Below, piece after piece: positions 40,891 to 49,891 of a stretch of DNA of 64,000 bases (within the stretch, counting starts at the first letter, position 1; each line of letters opens with the position of its first letter). Source of the stretch: Sulfolobus islandicus Y.N.15.51 (GTDB taxonomy: Archaea > Thermoproteota > Thermoprotei_A > Sulfolobales > Sulfolobaceae); NCBI RefSeq assembly GCF_000022485.1, contig NC_012623.1, positions 1,514,501 to 1,578,500 on the forward strand, written 5' to 3'. The notes under the pieces are model-generated. The model worked only from the letters and a program-made list of their open reading frames with translations. It was not told where the DNA came from and searched no databases. Both the position numbers and the translations under genes were made by a program.

Positions 40891-41472
40891 ATGCTAATTT
40901 ATAATAAGACCAACATTAAAGGTTTTTATAATAACTTTCCGATATTTGTTATTGAAATGTGTGAGTTTAAAGTAGTTACTGTTGAAAGACCCATAAGGCA
41001 AGATAGTAATATTGTCTTAATTGACTATTATGATTTTGTTAAAATAAGTGATACTAAAATAATGAACGTCCTTGTAAAAGATTCAAGGGAAAATTACAGT
41101 AAAAGCTATTATTATTACATCAGAGATTATCTCAATAAGTTAAGGATACTTAAGGAGAATATGATTAACGTCAAGTTAGTGTTTCCTTTTGAAAAGGCTA
41201 ATGGTTCGTTAAACCTTAAAAAAGGAATAATTTACGTAACTAACGATAAGCAAGTAGTTTATATGAACCTACATTCAAATGTATACACTAATTGTGAAAA
41301 TTGTATAGCAAAACCCTTCTGTACTTACTATTTAGCAAAAATTGTTGGGGAAAGTAGGTTAAAAATTGGTGTAAATAAGGGCAATCCTGGAGAAAGTTGG
41401 GATAAGGCTATATCCTCTTTACAATCTAAGTATGTGAAGTCTAAAGTAATTGAACTTCCTCCTTCTGTTTAG
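40891..41472 (+). CDS. Hypothetical Cys-containing protein, 193 aa
   Basis: Soluble alpha/beta protein. NVYTNCENCIAKPFCTYYLA holds C-x2-C-x5-C, a possible three-Cys metal or cluster site. The N-terminus KGFYNNFPIFVIEMCEFKVV is beta-rich. No family recognised. It overlaps the end of the IS-split gene by 14 nt, so the two originally formed an operon and expression may now depend on the IS. Confidence 0.6.
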   Translation: MLIYNKTNIKGFYNNFPIFVIEMCEFKVVTVERPIRQDSNIVLIDYYDFVKISDTKIMNVLVKDSRENYSKSYYYYIRDYLNKLRILKENMINVKLVFPFEKANGSLNLKKGIIYVTNDKQVVYMNLHSNVYTNCENCIAKPFCTYYLAKIVGESRLKIGVNKGNPGESWDKAISSLQSKYVKSKVIELPPSV

Positions 41473-41476
41473 GCAG

Positions 41477-41489
41477 AAAGTTTAATAAT
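41477..41489 (+). promoter_or_regulatory. Promoter of C/D box sRNA
   Basis: AAAGTTTAATAAT, TATA-like, centred 26 nt before the first bases of the sRNA at about 41511. The identical 13-mer recurs at 41566, placed the same way before the antiporter start. Confidence 0.5.
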
Positions 41490-41511
41490 CATTTATCAAT
41501 ATCCTCAGTAA

Positions 41512-41565
41512 TAGTGATGAGCCCAGCTCACTAGATTAGATGAAGAAGGGTACGAACGCTGATAA
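41512..41565 (+). ncRNA. C/D box sRNA, likely 23S rRNA methylation guide
   Basis: C box GTGATGA (41514-41520), D box CTGA (41559-41562), C' AGATGAA (41538-41544) and a weak D' near 41532-41535. The upstream guide GCCCAGCTCAC is complementary to GUGAGCUGGG, the conserved 23S rRNA stretch before UUUAGA in the peptidyl-transferase domain as I recall it. The downstream guide is GGGTACGAACG, target not identified. Size, box spacing and promoter all fit. These RNAs direct 2'-O-methylation with L7Ae, Nop5 and fibrillarin. Confidence 0.75.
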
Positions 41566-41578
41566 AAAGTTTAATAAT
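41566..41578 (+). promoter_or_regulatory. TATA box of antiporter gene
   Basis: Second copy of AAAGTTTAATAAT, directly after the sRNA and centred about 27 nt before the antiporter ATG at 41601, giving a leaderless transcript. Confidence 0.5.
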
Positions 41579-41600
41579 GTTTTTGTTTTCATAGTATCAC

Positions 41601-42776
41601 ATGAATCCAATAATCTTGGCTCTCTTTGATGTATCAATATTCATCTTGCTAGCGGAAATTTTAAGCTCTCTTGTACAGAAGCACAGTTTGCCTAAGCTGA
41701 TAGGCGAGTTATTGGCTGGAATGATAATAGGTCCTTATGCCTTAGGTTCTTTATTAAATCAGATAGTGGGTTTCTCCTTGATAAGTATAAATACTTATAT
41801 CGAATTTTTAGCTGAGTTTTCAGTAATTCTGTTAATATTTGCCTCTGGTCTAGAACACGGAATTGCACCGATAAAATCTTCTGGAATTCTAGGATTGCTA
41901 GGGGCAACGTTTGGGGCATTATTACCTTTTTTTGCAGCATACTACTTCTATATGCCAGATTTTGGTTTAGATTCCTCGCTGATACTTGGTGCTGCGATGG
42001 GAGCTACCAGTCTTGCAGCTGTAGCATCTATAATAGAGGAAGAGAAATTGAAGGGTAAGGGCATAAATTTCATGGTATCTGCTGCTGCAGTAGACGATGT
42101 AGTGGATTTACTCTTGTTATCTGTCATTCTAGCTATTTTACAAGGTACGTCTACAAGCGTTACCTCTATCAGTTTGAAAATAATCACCCTTGTAGTCATA
42201 TGGCTAATTATTTTAACAGTCTCAGTTATCTTAGTTCCGAAAATCACTGATAGATTAAGCGATAAGTACATTGAGGAGTTTCCGCTGACGGTGCTATTCG
42301 GCTTGACGTTATTAATGGTGTCATTGGGTTATTCTCCCATAATTTCAGCTTTCGTTGCTGGAGTTGCATTTGCAAATAGTATAAAAAGCGAAAAAATTAA
42401 GGAAATTAGTAACACATTACTTAGCGTTTTTGGACCATTATTTTTTGTATACGTAGGAGCTGAAGTTAATTTCCTAACACTTAATCTCAATACGTTATTG
42501 CTATCCTTAGAATTAACTGTCATAGCAACCATTTTCAAGTGGCTAGGAATCTTCCCATTCGCTCTAGCTTACTTAAGAAGCATAAAAGCTGCTAATACAG
42601 TAGCATTTGGAATGGTACCTAGGGGTGAAACCGGGTTAGTTATTGCTTCCATAGGTCTTTCATATAACGCGCTAAATCAAGCGGAGTTTGAGAGCATAGT
42701 TTTCATGTCAATGTTTACTACCTTGACAGGTAGTGCATTGTTTAAAGTCTACGCTAAGAAGCATTTGGTCTCATGA
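41601..42776 (+). CDS. Cation:proton antiporter, CPA2/KefB type
   Basis: 391 aa, 12 or so hydrophobic helices. Family landmarks: LPKLIGELLAGMIIGPYALG, GAAMGATSLAAVASIIEEEK, AAAVDDVVDLLLLSVILAIL with the conserved Asp-Asp-like pair, and FGPLFFVYVGAEVN. It lacks the C-terminal TrkA-N domain of full KefB. It would exchange Na+ or K+ for H+ in the cytoplasmic membrane. Overlaps a convergent MFS gene by 23 nt. Confidence 0.88.
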   Translation: MNPIILALFDVSIFILLAEILSSLVQKHSLPKLIGELLAGMIIGPYALGSLLNQIVGFSLISINTYIEFLAEFSVILLIFASGLEHGIAPIKSSGILGLLGATFGALLPFFAAYYFYMPDFGLDSSLILGAAMGATSLAAVASIIEEEKLKGKGINFMVSAAAVDDVVDLLLLSVILAILQGTSTSVTSISLKIITLVVIWLIILTVSVILVPKITDRLSDKYIEEFPLTVLFGLTLLMVSLGYSPIISAFVAGVAFANSIKSEKIKEISNTLLSVFGPLFFVYVGAEVNFLTLNLNTLLLSLELTVIATIFKWLGIFPFALAYLRSIKAANTVAFGMVPRGETGLVIASIGLSYNALNQAEFESIVFMSMFTTLTGSALFKVYAKKHLVS

Positions 42777-43893
42777 TTAAGCTTAAGATTAGCGCAAAAG
42801 AGATTAGAGAAGTTACAGCAGCGAACAAGTATGCATATGTGTAGCTTATTTGATACAATAACCCCATGATCACATTACCGAGAAATATTCCAACGCTTCT
42901 ACCCGCTGATAAATACCCCATACTTGTACCATATGCCTCCTCTTTAGTTATTTTAGATATTATTGTGGGTTCAAAAGTCTCAGTTGAGGCAACACTAATT
43001 CCCATTAAGAAAGAAAGGGGATAAAGGGAAAATAAACCAATGCCAGATAAATACGCAAATCCAAGAGACCCTATTGCCCCAATTAAGTATCCTAGAAACG
43101 CTAAACTTTCAAATTCCCTTAGTTTCATTCTACCAAATAAGTAACCAAATAGTGAAGAAGCGCCGAGGAACACGCCATAGGCCAATACTCCCAAATAGTC
43201 TTTTCCAGTAATTTCCGTGGTAGTTAGTATTGGAAAGCCGAAGCTGTATTGACTAAATCCAAAGAACATTGTAGATAATATGACAGTCCAGAAGACCCTT
43301 TTTTGCACTATTTTACTCTCTGTCTTCTTTTCCCCTTTCTTTCCCGCGTTAACTAGACTTAAAACTATTGTTGACATAAGCAAAGGTATTGAGGTGAATA
43401 ATAGAATGAAAAATATGGAAACATGGAGGTAAAGTAGCACAGTCAGATAAATTATTGCTAATAACGCTCCAGCTATATCTAAGGAATGCAAAATTCCAAA
43501 GGCTTCAGATCTCTCATCTGGTGATGTAACTTCAGCCATCATTGCCCTTCTTGGTGGGGATCTGAAGTTCCTAAACCACCAGCCTATCATGAAGAAAATA
43601 AGGGCTTGAATGTAATTCCCTGCTAGTCCTATTAGAGAAACAAACAAGATGAGAATATTTCCTAAAATTGCAATCCTCTTTCTACCATACTTGTCTCCCG
43701 CTATACCACCTAGATAAGCCATTACAGTACCAATTCCGTAATTCAATGCTTCAGCTAAGCCGTAAAGGGGTATTGGGGCCTTGAAAATCAATACGAAAAT
43801 TATTGGAAAAGACGCTACTACAGCTTGATATCCGAGATCGGCGAAAAAGGCTGAAAATGAGATTTTCAAGACTTCATTTCTGTTTTTAAGCAT
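42754..43893 (-). CDS. MFS transporter
   Basis: 379 aa, 12 hydrophobic helices. Motif A-like YLGGIAGDKYGRKRIAILGN lies after helix 2, and a charged central loop (AGKKGEKKTESKIVQKR) separates two six-helix halves. It resembles drug- or sugar-efflux MFS members, but the substrate is not clear. Start MLKNRNEVLKISF at 43893. Confidence 0.85.
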   Translation of the reverse strand: MLKNRNEVLKISFSAFFADLGYQAVVASFPIIFVLIFKAPIPLYGLAEALNYGIGTVMAYLGGIAGDKYGRKRIAILGNILILFVSLIGLAGNYIQALIFFMIGWWFRNFRSPPRRAMMAEVTSPDERSEAFGILHSLDIAGALLAIIYLTVLLYLHVSIFFILLFTSIPLLMSTIVLSLVNAGKKGEKKTESKIVQKRVFWTVILSTMFFGFSQYSFGFPILTTTEITGKDYLGVLAYGVFLGASSLFGYLFGRMKLREFESLAFLGYLIGAIGSLGFAYLSGIGLFSLYPLSFLMGISVASTETFEPTIISKITKEEAYGTSMGYLSAGRSVGIFLGNVIMGLLYQISYTYAYLFAAVTSLISFALILSLIMRPNAS

Positions 43894-43935
43894 ATGAAAA
43901 TGTAGTTGGAAAATAATATAAAAAATAATAATGTC

Positions 43936-46900
43936 TTATCTTCTCCTTCTTATTAGAGAAAATATTGCCAAAACTATTGCGACAATACCAAGTACTAAAG
44001 ATATAGTCTCATATTCTGATAATGCAGTCCTTAAGGAAGATATGGAAGATGACAAACTATTACTTACATTAGTCAACTGATTAGATATCGCACTAACCTT
44101 ACCATTTATATTGGTTAAACCGTTTTCAAAATATATATAGCTACTATTGCTACTACTTAAACCATCGCTCTGAATTGCCGTAATTGTTAGATTATATCCA
44201 CCATCTGGGTAGTTTTGAGTATTTATAGTTACCACATGAGTCCCATTGTTTGTAAACGAATTTATCAGATTACTATTTAAGTATACGTTAACTTCACTTA
44301 CATCTTCACCTACCACGGTAACAGTAACGTTAATAGTTCCAGTTACGTTCTTAGAAGGCGAGTTTATTGTAATAGTTGGTAATTCTGGATGTAAACCTTG
44401 AATGTGAACGTTTATTGGAACTACTTTAGAGTCAATTACATTTAATCCATTTATACTTCCACCTATTGCGTATAGAGTTGAATTGTATAATACAATATTA
44501 TTTGAATTAGTCTGCATCATGAACACTGTAGAATTTCTAATTACCAAACCAGATATATTTCCACTCAATATTTTTACGTTACTGTTAATTATGGTAACGT
44601 TGGTAAGGAAGTCATTCAATAGATTACCATTTGCATTCAATATCTTCACGTTAACTAAATTCGCGTAATATGGTAACGTTTTATCTAAGGTTTGATTCGC
44701 AATTAAAGTATATGGCAACACGTTGATCGTATAAGCATTACCGGGGTTGGTAGTGGTTGGATTTCCTAAGGCAGAAATTCCGGTTATTAAGATCTTGAAT
44801 GGCATCCCGAAATATCCTTGTCCAGCTAAGTAAGTAAGATTTCCAGCGCTAATCGTTGAAGGCAGTGTGAAATTTCCTTCCCATTCTCCTACCTTAGGAT
44901 TATACCATAACGGTATCTCTATTATTGAGCTTATCGTACTGTAATCAAATGAGAGGCTGGAGGGATACACAGTGGCACTAAACATTCCAAACTTAACTTC
45001 ACTAGTACCATTAGTTATATTAGAGTAAATGAAAATAGTCTGTCCCTCGAATGCGTAGATAATTGACTTCACTGAAATCATAGCTTGATTAGAAACGTAT
45101 ATCTGACCGTAGTAGAATCCTTGAATTGTAGTGTTTAAAGTATAAGAGTGATAGGTTGCAAACAGTAAAATGTTATAAATCCCGGGAGAAGCATTTTTGG
45201 GTACGTATAAGTATCCAAAGTATATTCCATTCGGTGATAATGGAATATTAGCCTCACTTATTGCAATTCCGTTACTATTCACCAATTTAGTAGTAATATT
45301 AGTACCGTAAAATACGTCTTGGAATGTACTACTTGGTAAGTTAAATGGTGGTATTATCGTTCCTTCTATTGTAATGTATTGCCCCGGAGAAACACCACCT
45401 GGCTCAACTACCACTTGTGGCAATATGAATAAGCTTTGCATGTATATTCCATTAGTAAATGCATCAAATCCATAAGCACTGTCCACCGCTTCAATCAATA
45501 AATCCCCTACGCTTAGGTTTGCTGGTAAATCGATAACTCCTACACCATCTTTAATAGGTACATTTAAAGTCCTTACAAGTGTGTATTCGTTTGTTGTTAT
45601 GTTATAGGAGTAAATATTAAGGGTAATATTCATTACTCCAATTGGCGCCTGGAAATATGAGTTAGATAAGGTAATTCCCAGTTCAGCATTACCCAACTCT
45701 ACATAAACTGGTGTAAAAGTCGTCGTATAATTGAATGTTATGTAGTATCCAGAGAAGGTCTCATAGTACCCAATTCCTCTTAATCCATCACTACTTCCAT
45801 AAACGTAGACAAATAAGATACCACTAGCTTTATTGGATAAAACACCACTACCAGTCCATAATTTAGTAAGTGAATTATATGTCAGATTAAACGTAGTTAA
45901 GTTCCCAAGATAGTTCTCTATTAATGCCTTGAATTCTCCAGTTTGTACTGGACTTCCGTTAGGATATGTTATATTAGCAGTGACTAGAATACGTTGTCCA
46001 GGATAGAATTGTTGAGGAGATACTGTGGGTATTGATGTATTGTAAACGCTAACTATCACATTTAGCTCTTTTGATAAATTAAGTGTGGGTAGTATTTTTT
46101 CAAAATATCCTGCGTTAATTGTACCGTAGCCTGTTACCAAGTTATAGCCATAAGTTGCAACCCACGGTATGTTATAACCAAACGTTATTGGCTCTATTAC
46201 CTTACCGTAGTAATTCTCAGCCATGTAAGTTAGTATAGGATTAAGTAAACCTATTCTATGATGAGTATAGCTTTCAATTGTGGCTAGCACTCCAGCAGTT
46301 AAAGGAGAAGCCTCACTTGTGCCACCTGTTATCCCGGTTGTGTTACTTGGTAAAACGATGTATATTCCAGGATATACATTGGCGTTAGCGGAGATCTCTG
46401 GTATTAACTTACCGTTTGGATAAGTAGATGGTGTAGGTAGTCCCCATTGATACCACGGTTTAGGCTCTATTATACTTACACCACCAGTTGAACCACCATA
46501 ATTTAGATTATTTGGAACGAAACCATAGTTGGACCAAGCAGTCTGATAATACGAACCGTTAGGGAATTGCACATATACAGTCGTACCTCCCACTGAAGTT
46601 ACGAAAGGTGACGTTGAGGGATACCCTACAGTGCCTATTGGTCCATTACTATACCCAGAGCCTCCAGCATCTCCAGAACTTGCTAGGAAAGTTATTCCCT
46701 CAGCTGAACCTAGTGCATAGTACTCATCACTTAATATTATACATGAATAGAATGATGGCCCGTTGAAAAGTGAGGAAAAGAGACTTTCTGGTATGCTAAA
46801 GCTTTGGGATAACGTATCAACTTTATTTTGACTTGTAATATATGCGATAATAGCGGGTAAAGGAATATTTGGATTAGCGATATATAGCGTTATGTTAGCC

Positions 46901-47745
46901 TTTGGAGCTATTGCGTGTGCTACTTCAACATCCAGGCTAATCTCTCCAGCCCAACCAGTTACAATACCTAAGTTAGGATTATAGGGTCCAATTGGTACTA
47001 CACTAAAGTTGGGAGGATTTGGTAATCCAGTTATTTTATCAAAATACGCTAATTGCTGTACAATGTAAGGATCGCCATAAAGGTCTAGTATTCCTATTGT
47101 AGTATTCTCTCCCTCTGTAGTAACATTGTACACTTTTTGTAACACAGTTGGCCAATAGCCTTCAAGTGGAAATGTTTGATTTATCTCTTGCTGAAAACTC
47201 TTTATTGTACTCTCTGTAATTAATGTAGATGGATGGGCGAAGAATATTGCAGAAATGTTACTGGAGTATACATAGGCGTTTATCTTGGGATATCCGTAAT
47301 TAGTGTAATAGGTTACGGAACCATTAGAGTAAACCGCATACTTAGTACCTAAATATTTCTCAACTTGCCCCACTGTACCTTTTATTACTATTACTGAGTT
47401 CGATGCAGTAAATATCACTTGAAATCCGCTACTTTTGACGTAGTTTAGAATTTGGTTATACTCTTCAGTAGGTAAGAATAACTGCTGAACCTCGTGAGGA
47501 CTTAAGAATTTATGATATAATGGTGAAGCTGGATTTGAAGCTCCACTGGTGTAATAGTATAATAGATCTAGATTTTTAAGTGGTACGAAGATTGTAACTA
47601 TTACCTCTTCATTGGCATTTAGTGTTCCTATTTCTCTAAATCCTTTCAAAGTTATTGGATTCTGGTACATATTGGGATTTGATGCAAAAACTAATGGTAT
47701 AATGGAAATTAATAGCATCGACATTAAAAATATATATCTATACAT
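43936..47745 (-). CDS. Secreted S53 (sedolisin/kumamolisin) protease, membrane-anchored
   Basis: 1269 aa. Signal peptide IFLMSMLLISIIPLVFA, a pro-kumamolisin activation domain (residues ~30-180, with HKFLSPHEVQQLFLPTEEY), then the S53 catalytic domain: GEISLDVEVAHAIAPKA near 266 supplies Glu and Asp, SSGDAGGSG the oxyanion region, and GITGGTSEASPLTAG near 477 the Ser. About 700 residues of beta-rich extension follow, then one helix (LVLGIVAIVLAIFSLI) and RRRR. S53 enzymes work at acid pH, which fits an acidophile's surface. Confidence 0.93.
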   Translation of the reverse strand: MYRYIFLMSMLLISIIPLVFASNPNMYQNPITLKGFREIGTLNANEEVIVTIFVPLKNLDLLYYYTSGASNPASPLYHKFLSPHEVQQLFLPTEEYNQILNYVKSSGFQVIFTASNSVIVIKGTVGQVEKYLGTKYAVYSNGSVTYYTNYGYPKINAYVYSSNISAIFFAHPSTLITESTIKSFQQEINQTFPLEGYWPTVLQKVYNVTTEGENTTIGILDLYGDPYIVQQLAYFDKITGLPNPPNFSVVPIGPYNPNLGIVTGWAGEISLDVEVAHAIAPKANITLYIANPNIPLPAIIAYITSQNKVDTLSQSFSIPESLFSSLFNGPSFYSCIILSDEYYALGSAEGITFLASSGDAGGSGYSNGPIGTVGYPSTSPFVTSVGGTTVYVQFPNGSYYQTAWSNYGFVPNNLNYGGSTGGVSIIEPKPWYQWGLPTPSTYPNGKLIPEISANANVYPGIYIVLPSNTTGITGGTSEASPLTAGVLATIESYTHHRIGLLNPILTYMAENYYGKVIEPITFGYNIPWVATYGYNLVTGYGTINAGYFEKILPTLNLSKELNVIVSVYNTSIPTVSPQQFYPGQRILVTANITYPNGSPVQTGEFKALIENYLGNLTTFNLTYNSLTKLWTGSGVLSNKASGILFVYVYGSSDGLRGIGYYETFSGYYITFNYTTTFTPVYVELGNAELGITLSNSYFQAPIGVMNITLNIYSYNITTNEYTLVRTLNVPIKDGVGVIDLPANLSVGDLLIEAVDSAYGFDAFTNGIYMQSLFILPQVVVEPGGVSPGQYITIEGTIIPPFNLPSSTFQDVFYGTNITTKLVNSNGIAISEANIPLSPNGIYFGYLYVPKNASPGIYNILLFATYHSYTLNTTIQGFYYGQIYVSNQAMISVKSIIYAFEGQTIFIYSNITNGTSEVKFGMFSATVYPSSLSFDYSTISSIIEIPLWYNPKVGEWEGNFTLPSTISAGNLTYLAGQGYFGMPFKILITGISALGNPTTTNPGNAYTINVLPYTLIANQTLDKTLPYYANLVNVKILNANGNLLNDFLTNVTIINSNVKILSGNISGLVIRNSTVFMMQTNSNNIVLYNSTLYAIGGSINGLNVIDSKVVPINVHIQGLHPELPTITINSPSKNVTGTINVTVTVVGEDVSEVNVYLNSNLINSFTNNGTHVVTINTQNYPDGGYNLTITAIQSDGLSSSNSSYIYFENGLTNINGKVSAISNQLTNVSNSLSSSISSLRTALSEYETISLVLGIVAIVLAIFSLIRRRR

Positions 47746-47788
47746 ATTTGTTTATACTGTTACTAGTTTTTAAACTTTTCTACCAATA

Positions 47789-47808
47789 AGTGTACTGATC
47801 AGTGTACT
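47789..47808. promoter_or_regulatory. Direct repeat AGTGTACT upstream of the protease
   Basis: Two copies of AGTGTACT separated by GATC; the centre also forms the palindrome ACTGATCAGT. It lies about 45-65 nt before the protease ATG, just upstream of a TATA-like TTTAAAAAC on the minus strand, where an archaeal activator would bind. No regulator is known. Confidence 0.35.
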
Positions 47809-47915
47809 AGTATCCTCTAATTCTTCTTAAATAGAGCTATATCTATTGTTCTATCTCAATTTGGTATTATCAATTAACGTAATACTTGACAATTAGTTGG
47901 TTATAAGATAAAAAA

Positions 47916-49031
47916 TCATTGAACCTTTCTGCTCTGCTTAGTAAATAAAAGTGGCAATAAGGTAAGAACTCCTATTAGGCTACAAGACAAAGTATATATT
48001 TCAGAGGTTCTAAGACTTATCGTGTAAAGCAATGCAAATATAATACTACCTAACACACCGCCTAAAGCCTTACCAGTATATAATATACCACTATTCACTG
48101 TGGAAAACTTAAAGCCGAATATCTCCGTGGAAACGTTAAAATAGAGTGTAATTAGTGAGCCTCCTGCAAAGCCTACTAAAATCGTTGAAAGTGCTATTTC
48201 CCCTAAAAGTAAAGAAATACTACCTAACGTTAATACAATGGTAAGAAGGAACGTTGTTCTCAATATACCTAATCTATCAGCAATATAGCCGAAAATTGGC
48301 CTTAATCCTCCACTTAATAAGGGTAAGATTGAGATCAAAGTTACTAATTCTTGTTGAGGTAAACCTTTTCCTAGTATTGGTAATTCTGAAGAAAGTACTG
48401 TTAGCGGAACTATGGAAGTTGCGAAAGAAAGGTAGATTAGCCAGAATTTGACACTTAAAACGGCTTGCCTTGGAGTCTGACCAGATAGTTTAGGAGGATA
48501 ATCTGAGATGTACAAGAGAATTGGTAATAGTACTATCTCAACTAATCCTATTGCGAGTGTTACTATTCTGTAATTACCAGCCATGGATATAAAGGGATTA
48601 GCTATGGCCGAACCTATTCCAAATCCCATTGACACAATCCCAGTTGCAAATCCCATTCTTTCCCTAAACCACTTCATTGCTAGGTTTGCAGCTATTCCGT
48701 AAAGTATGCCCTCTCCTATACTACCTATTGACCAGCTTACAAAAAAGACGCAAATATTAGGGGAAAGATAAGTACCCAGAAAACCAATTGCTGATAAAAT
48801 TGCTGAGATAACCCCTATCCTTTTTGGACCTTGTTTATCAGCAAAGTGACCCCCAATTGGTTGAAAAACAGAGGAGAATACGCTGAACAACGTAAAGCCT
48901 AAGGCTATCTCAACTACACTAACATTAAATCCCTCTCTTAAGAGAGGCTCTAAAGCGTTCCAAGAATATTGGTAAAGTGAATTAAAGCACATTATTACGA
49001 AGCCAATAATTATGTACTTGTTCCTTTTCAT
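47916..49031 (-). CDS. MFS transporter, oxalate/formate antiporter-like
   Basis: 371 aa, 12 helices. PIGGHFADKQGPKRIGVISA is motif A; SIGEGILYGIAANLAMKWF and GFATGIVSMGFGIGSAIANP match the OFA (oxalate:formate antiporter) branch, whose members carry monocarboxylates. Substrate not proven. A 146-nt gap containing a hairpin follows before the ABC permease. Confidence 0.8.
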   Translation of the reverse strand: MKRNKYIIIGFVIMCFNSLYQYSWNALEPLLREGFNVSVVEIALGFTLFSVFSSVFQPIGGHFADKQGPKRIGVISAILSAIGFLGTYLSPNICVFFVSWSIGSIGEGILYGIAANLAMKWFRERMGFATGIVSMGFGIGSAIANPFISMAGNYRIVTLAIGLVEIVLLPILLYISDYPPKLSGQTPRQAVLSVKFWLIYLSFATSIVPLTVLSSELPILGKGLPQQELVTLISILPLLSGGLRPIFGYIADRLGILRTTFLLTIVLTLGSISLLLGEIALSTILVGFAGGSLITLYFNVSTEIFGFKFSTVNSGILYTGKALGGVLGSIIFALLYTISLRTSEIYTLSCSLIGVLTLLPLLFTKQSRKVQ

Positions 49032-49151
49032 GAGAATATGTTCACAATTAGTTAAAAAGCTTACTAAAGGACTAGAAAGAAGGCATGTATATTTTTTAAA
49101 CCATTACGTAAGTCACCTTTGAGCGCTTGAAAGCACTATAGGACATTAAGC

Positions 49152-49175
49152 TCTGAATTCAAGGAGGAATTCAGA
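49152..49175 (-). terminator. Hairpin after ABC permease
   Basis: TCTGAATTC (49152-49160) and GAATTCAGA (49167-49175) form a perfect 9-bp stem with a 6-nt loop just past the permease stop. No long U tract follows, so it may be a 3'-end stabiliser or site for a protein. Function uncertain. Confidence 0.3.
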
Positions 49176-49177
49176 AA

Positions 49178-49891
49178 CTATTGCCTTCTTATAACATATC
49201 TACTTAAAATGACGAAAATGAAACCGAAAATTATTATCCCTAAACTCCATAGTAAAGATAAAGGATTACCAATGAAAGCGTAGTAAAGGGCTTGAGAGAC
49301 GTAAGTAGTAGGTTCAATATAAGTCAAATAGCGAAATGGTAATGGTATAAAGGCTACTGGGAAGTAAACTGGGGCGAAGAAGGAAAGTACGAAGCTTATA
49401 ATTGTTGAGTATTGATTTACGGCGTATATGTTCCTAATTCCTAAGCCTAATGCCATACCTAACATTGAAGCCATAAATAGAGACGATACCAGTGCGATAA
49501 GTAGAAAAGGAATTGATTTTATTTCTACATGAAGTAAATAACTACCTAGGACTAGGATTATTGGTATCATAATTAGTGTGGCAATACCATTACTAAGAGC
49601 TATACTTATTGCATAGAACTCTCTCGGTATACCAGTTGCTATCATCAAGGAGAATCTGCCAGCATTTCTCTCAAATGCAAGAGATTGAGCAACAGAAGTT
49701 AAAACACCAATTGAAACGTAAAACGTTATTGTTCCAGCTACTATGAATGGCGTCAATGATCTAATTGAGATATATCCAAATACTAGCATAAATCCTATTG
49801 GGAAAAGTATTGAGAAGAAGAGAAACACCGGTAAGTACGCCCTTATCATCTTTAGTTGCATTACAATTAAGTTAAGAAATTCACTCAACAT
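49178..49891 (-). CDS. ABC-2 type permease
   Basis: 237 aa, six hydrophobic helices. LSEFLNLIVMQLKMIRAYLP is the amphipathic start; the middle has FERNAGRFSLMIATGIPREF, and FFAPVYFPVAFIPLPFRYLT is the ABC-2 signature before the last helices. It pairs with the ATPase whose stop it overlaps by 11 nt. Such two-gene systems export drugs, lipids or polysaccharide. Substrate unknown. Confidence 0.87.
   Translation of the reverse strand: MLSEFLNLIVMQLKMIRAYLPVFLFFSILFPIGFMLVFGYISIRSLTPFIVAGTITFYVSIGVLTSVAQSLAFERNAGRFSLMIATGIPREFYAISIALSNGIATLIMIPIILVLGSYLLHVEIKSIPFLLIALVSSLFMASMLGMALGLGIRNIYAVNQYSTIISFVLSFFAPVYFPVAFIPLPFRYLTYIEPTTYVSQALYYAFIGNPLSLLWSLGIIIFGFIFVILSRYVIRRQ

Larger units (their letters stand above)
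38410..40904 (+). pseudogene. Hypothetical gene split by IS607-type insertion
   Basis: The 5' part (38410-38552) reads MEEPKLREDGIEINRIVLNP then YKYSCDCCVDGFYQQYLWG and KDYSTFT, and runs into the IS. The 3' part (40493-40904) continues in the same frame as QVDRGIIGVVLSPKHHNFSL to NKVNANL. Joined, the original protein was about 185 aa. It has a CDCC cluster near residue 26 and no family I recognise. The next gene overlaps its end by 14 nt. The 3' part alone could start at GTG 40497. Confidence 0.7.
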
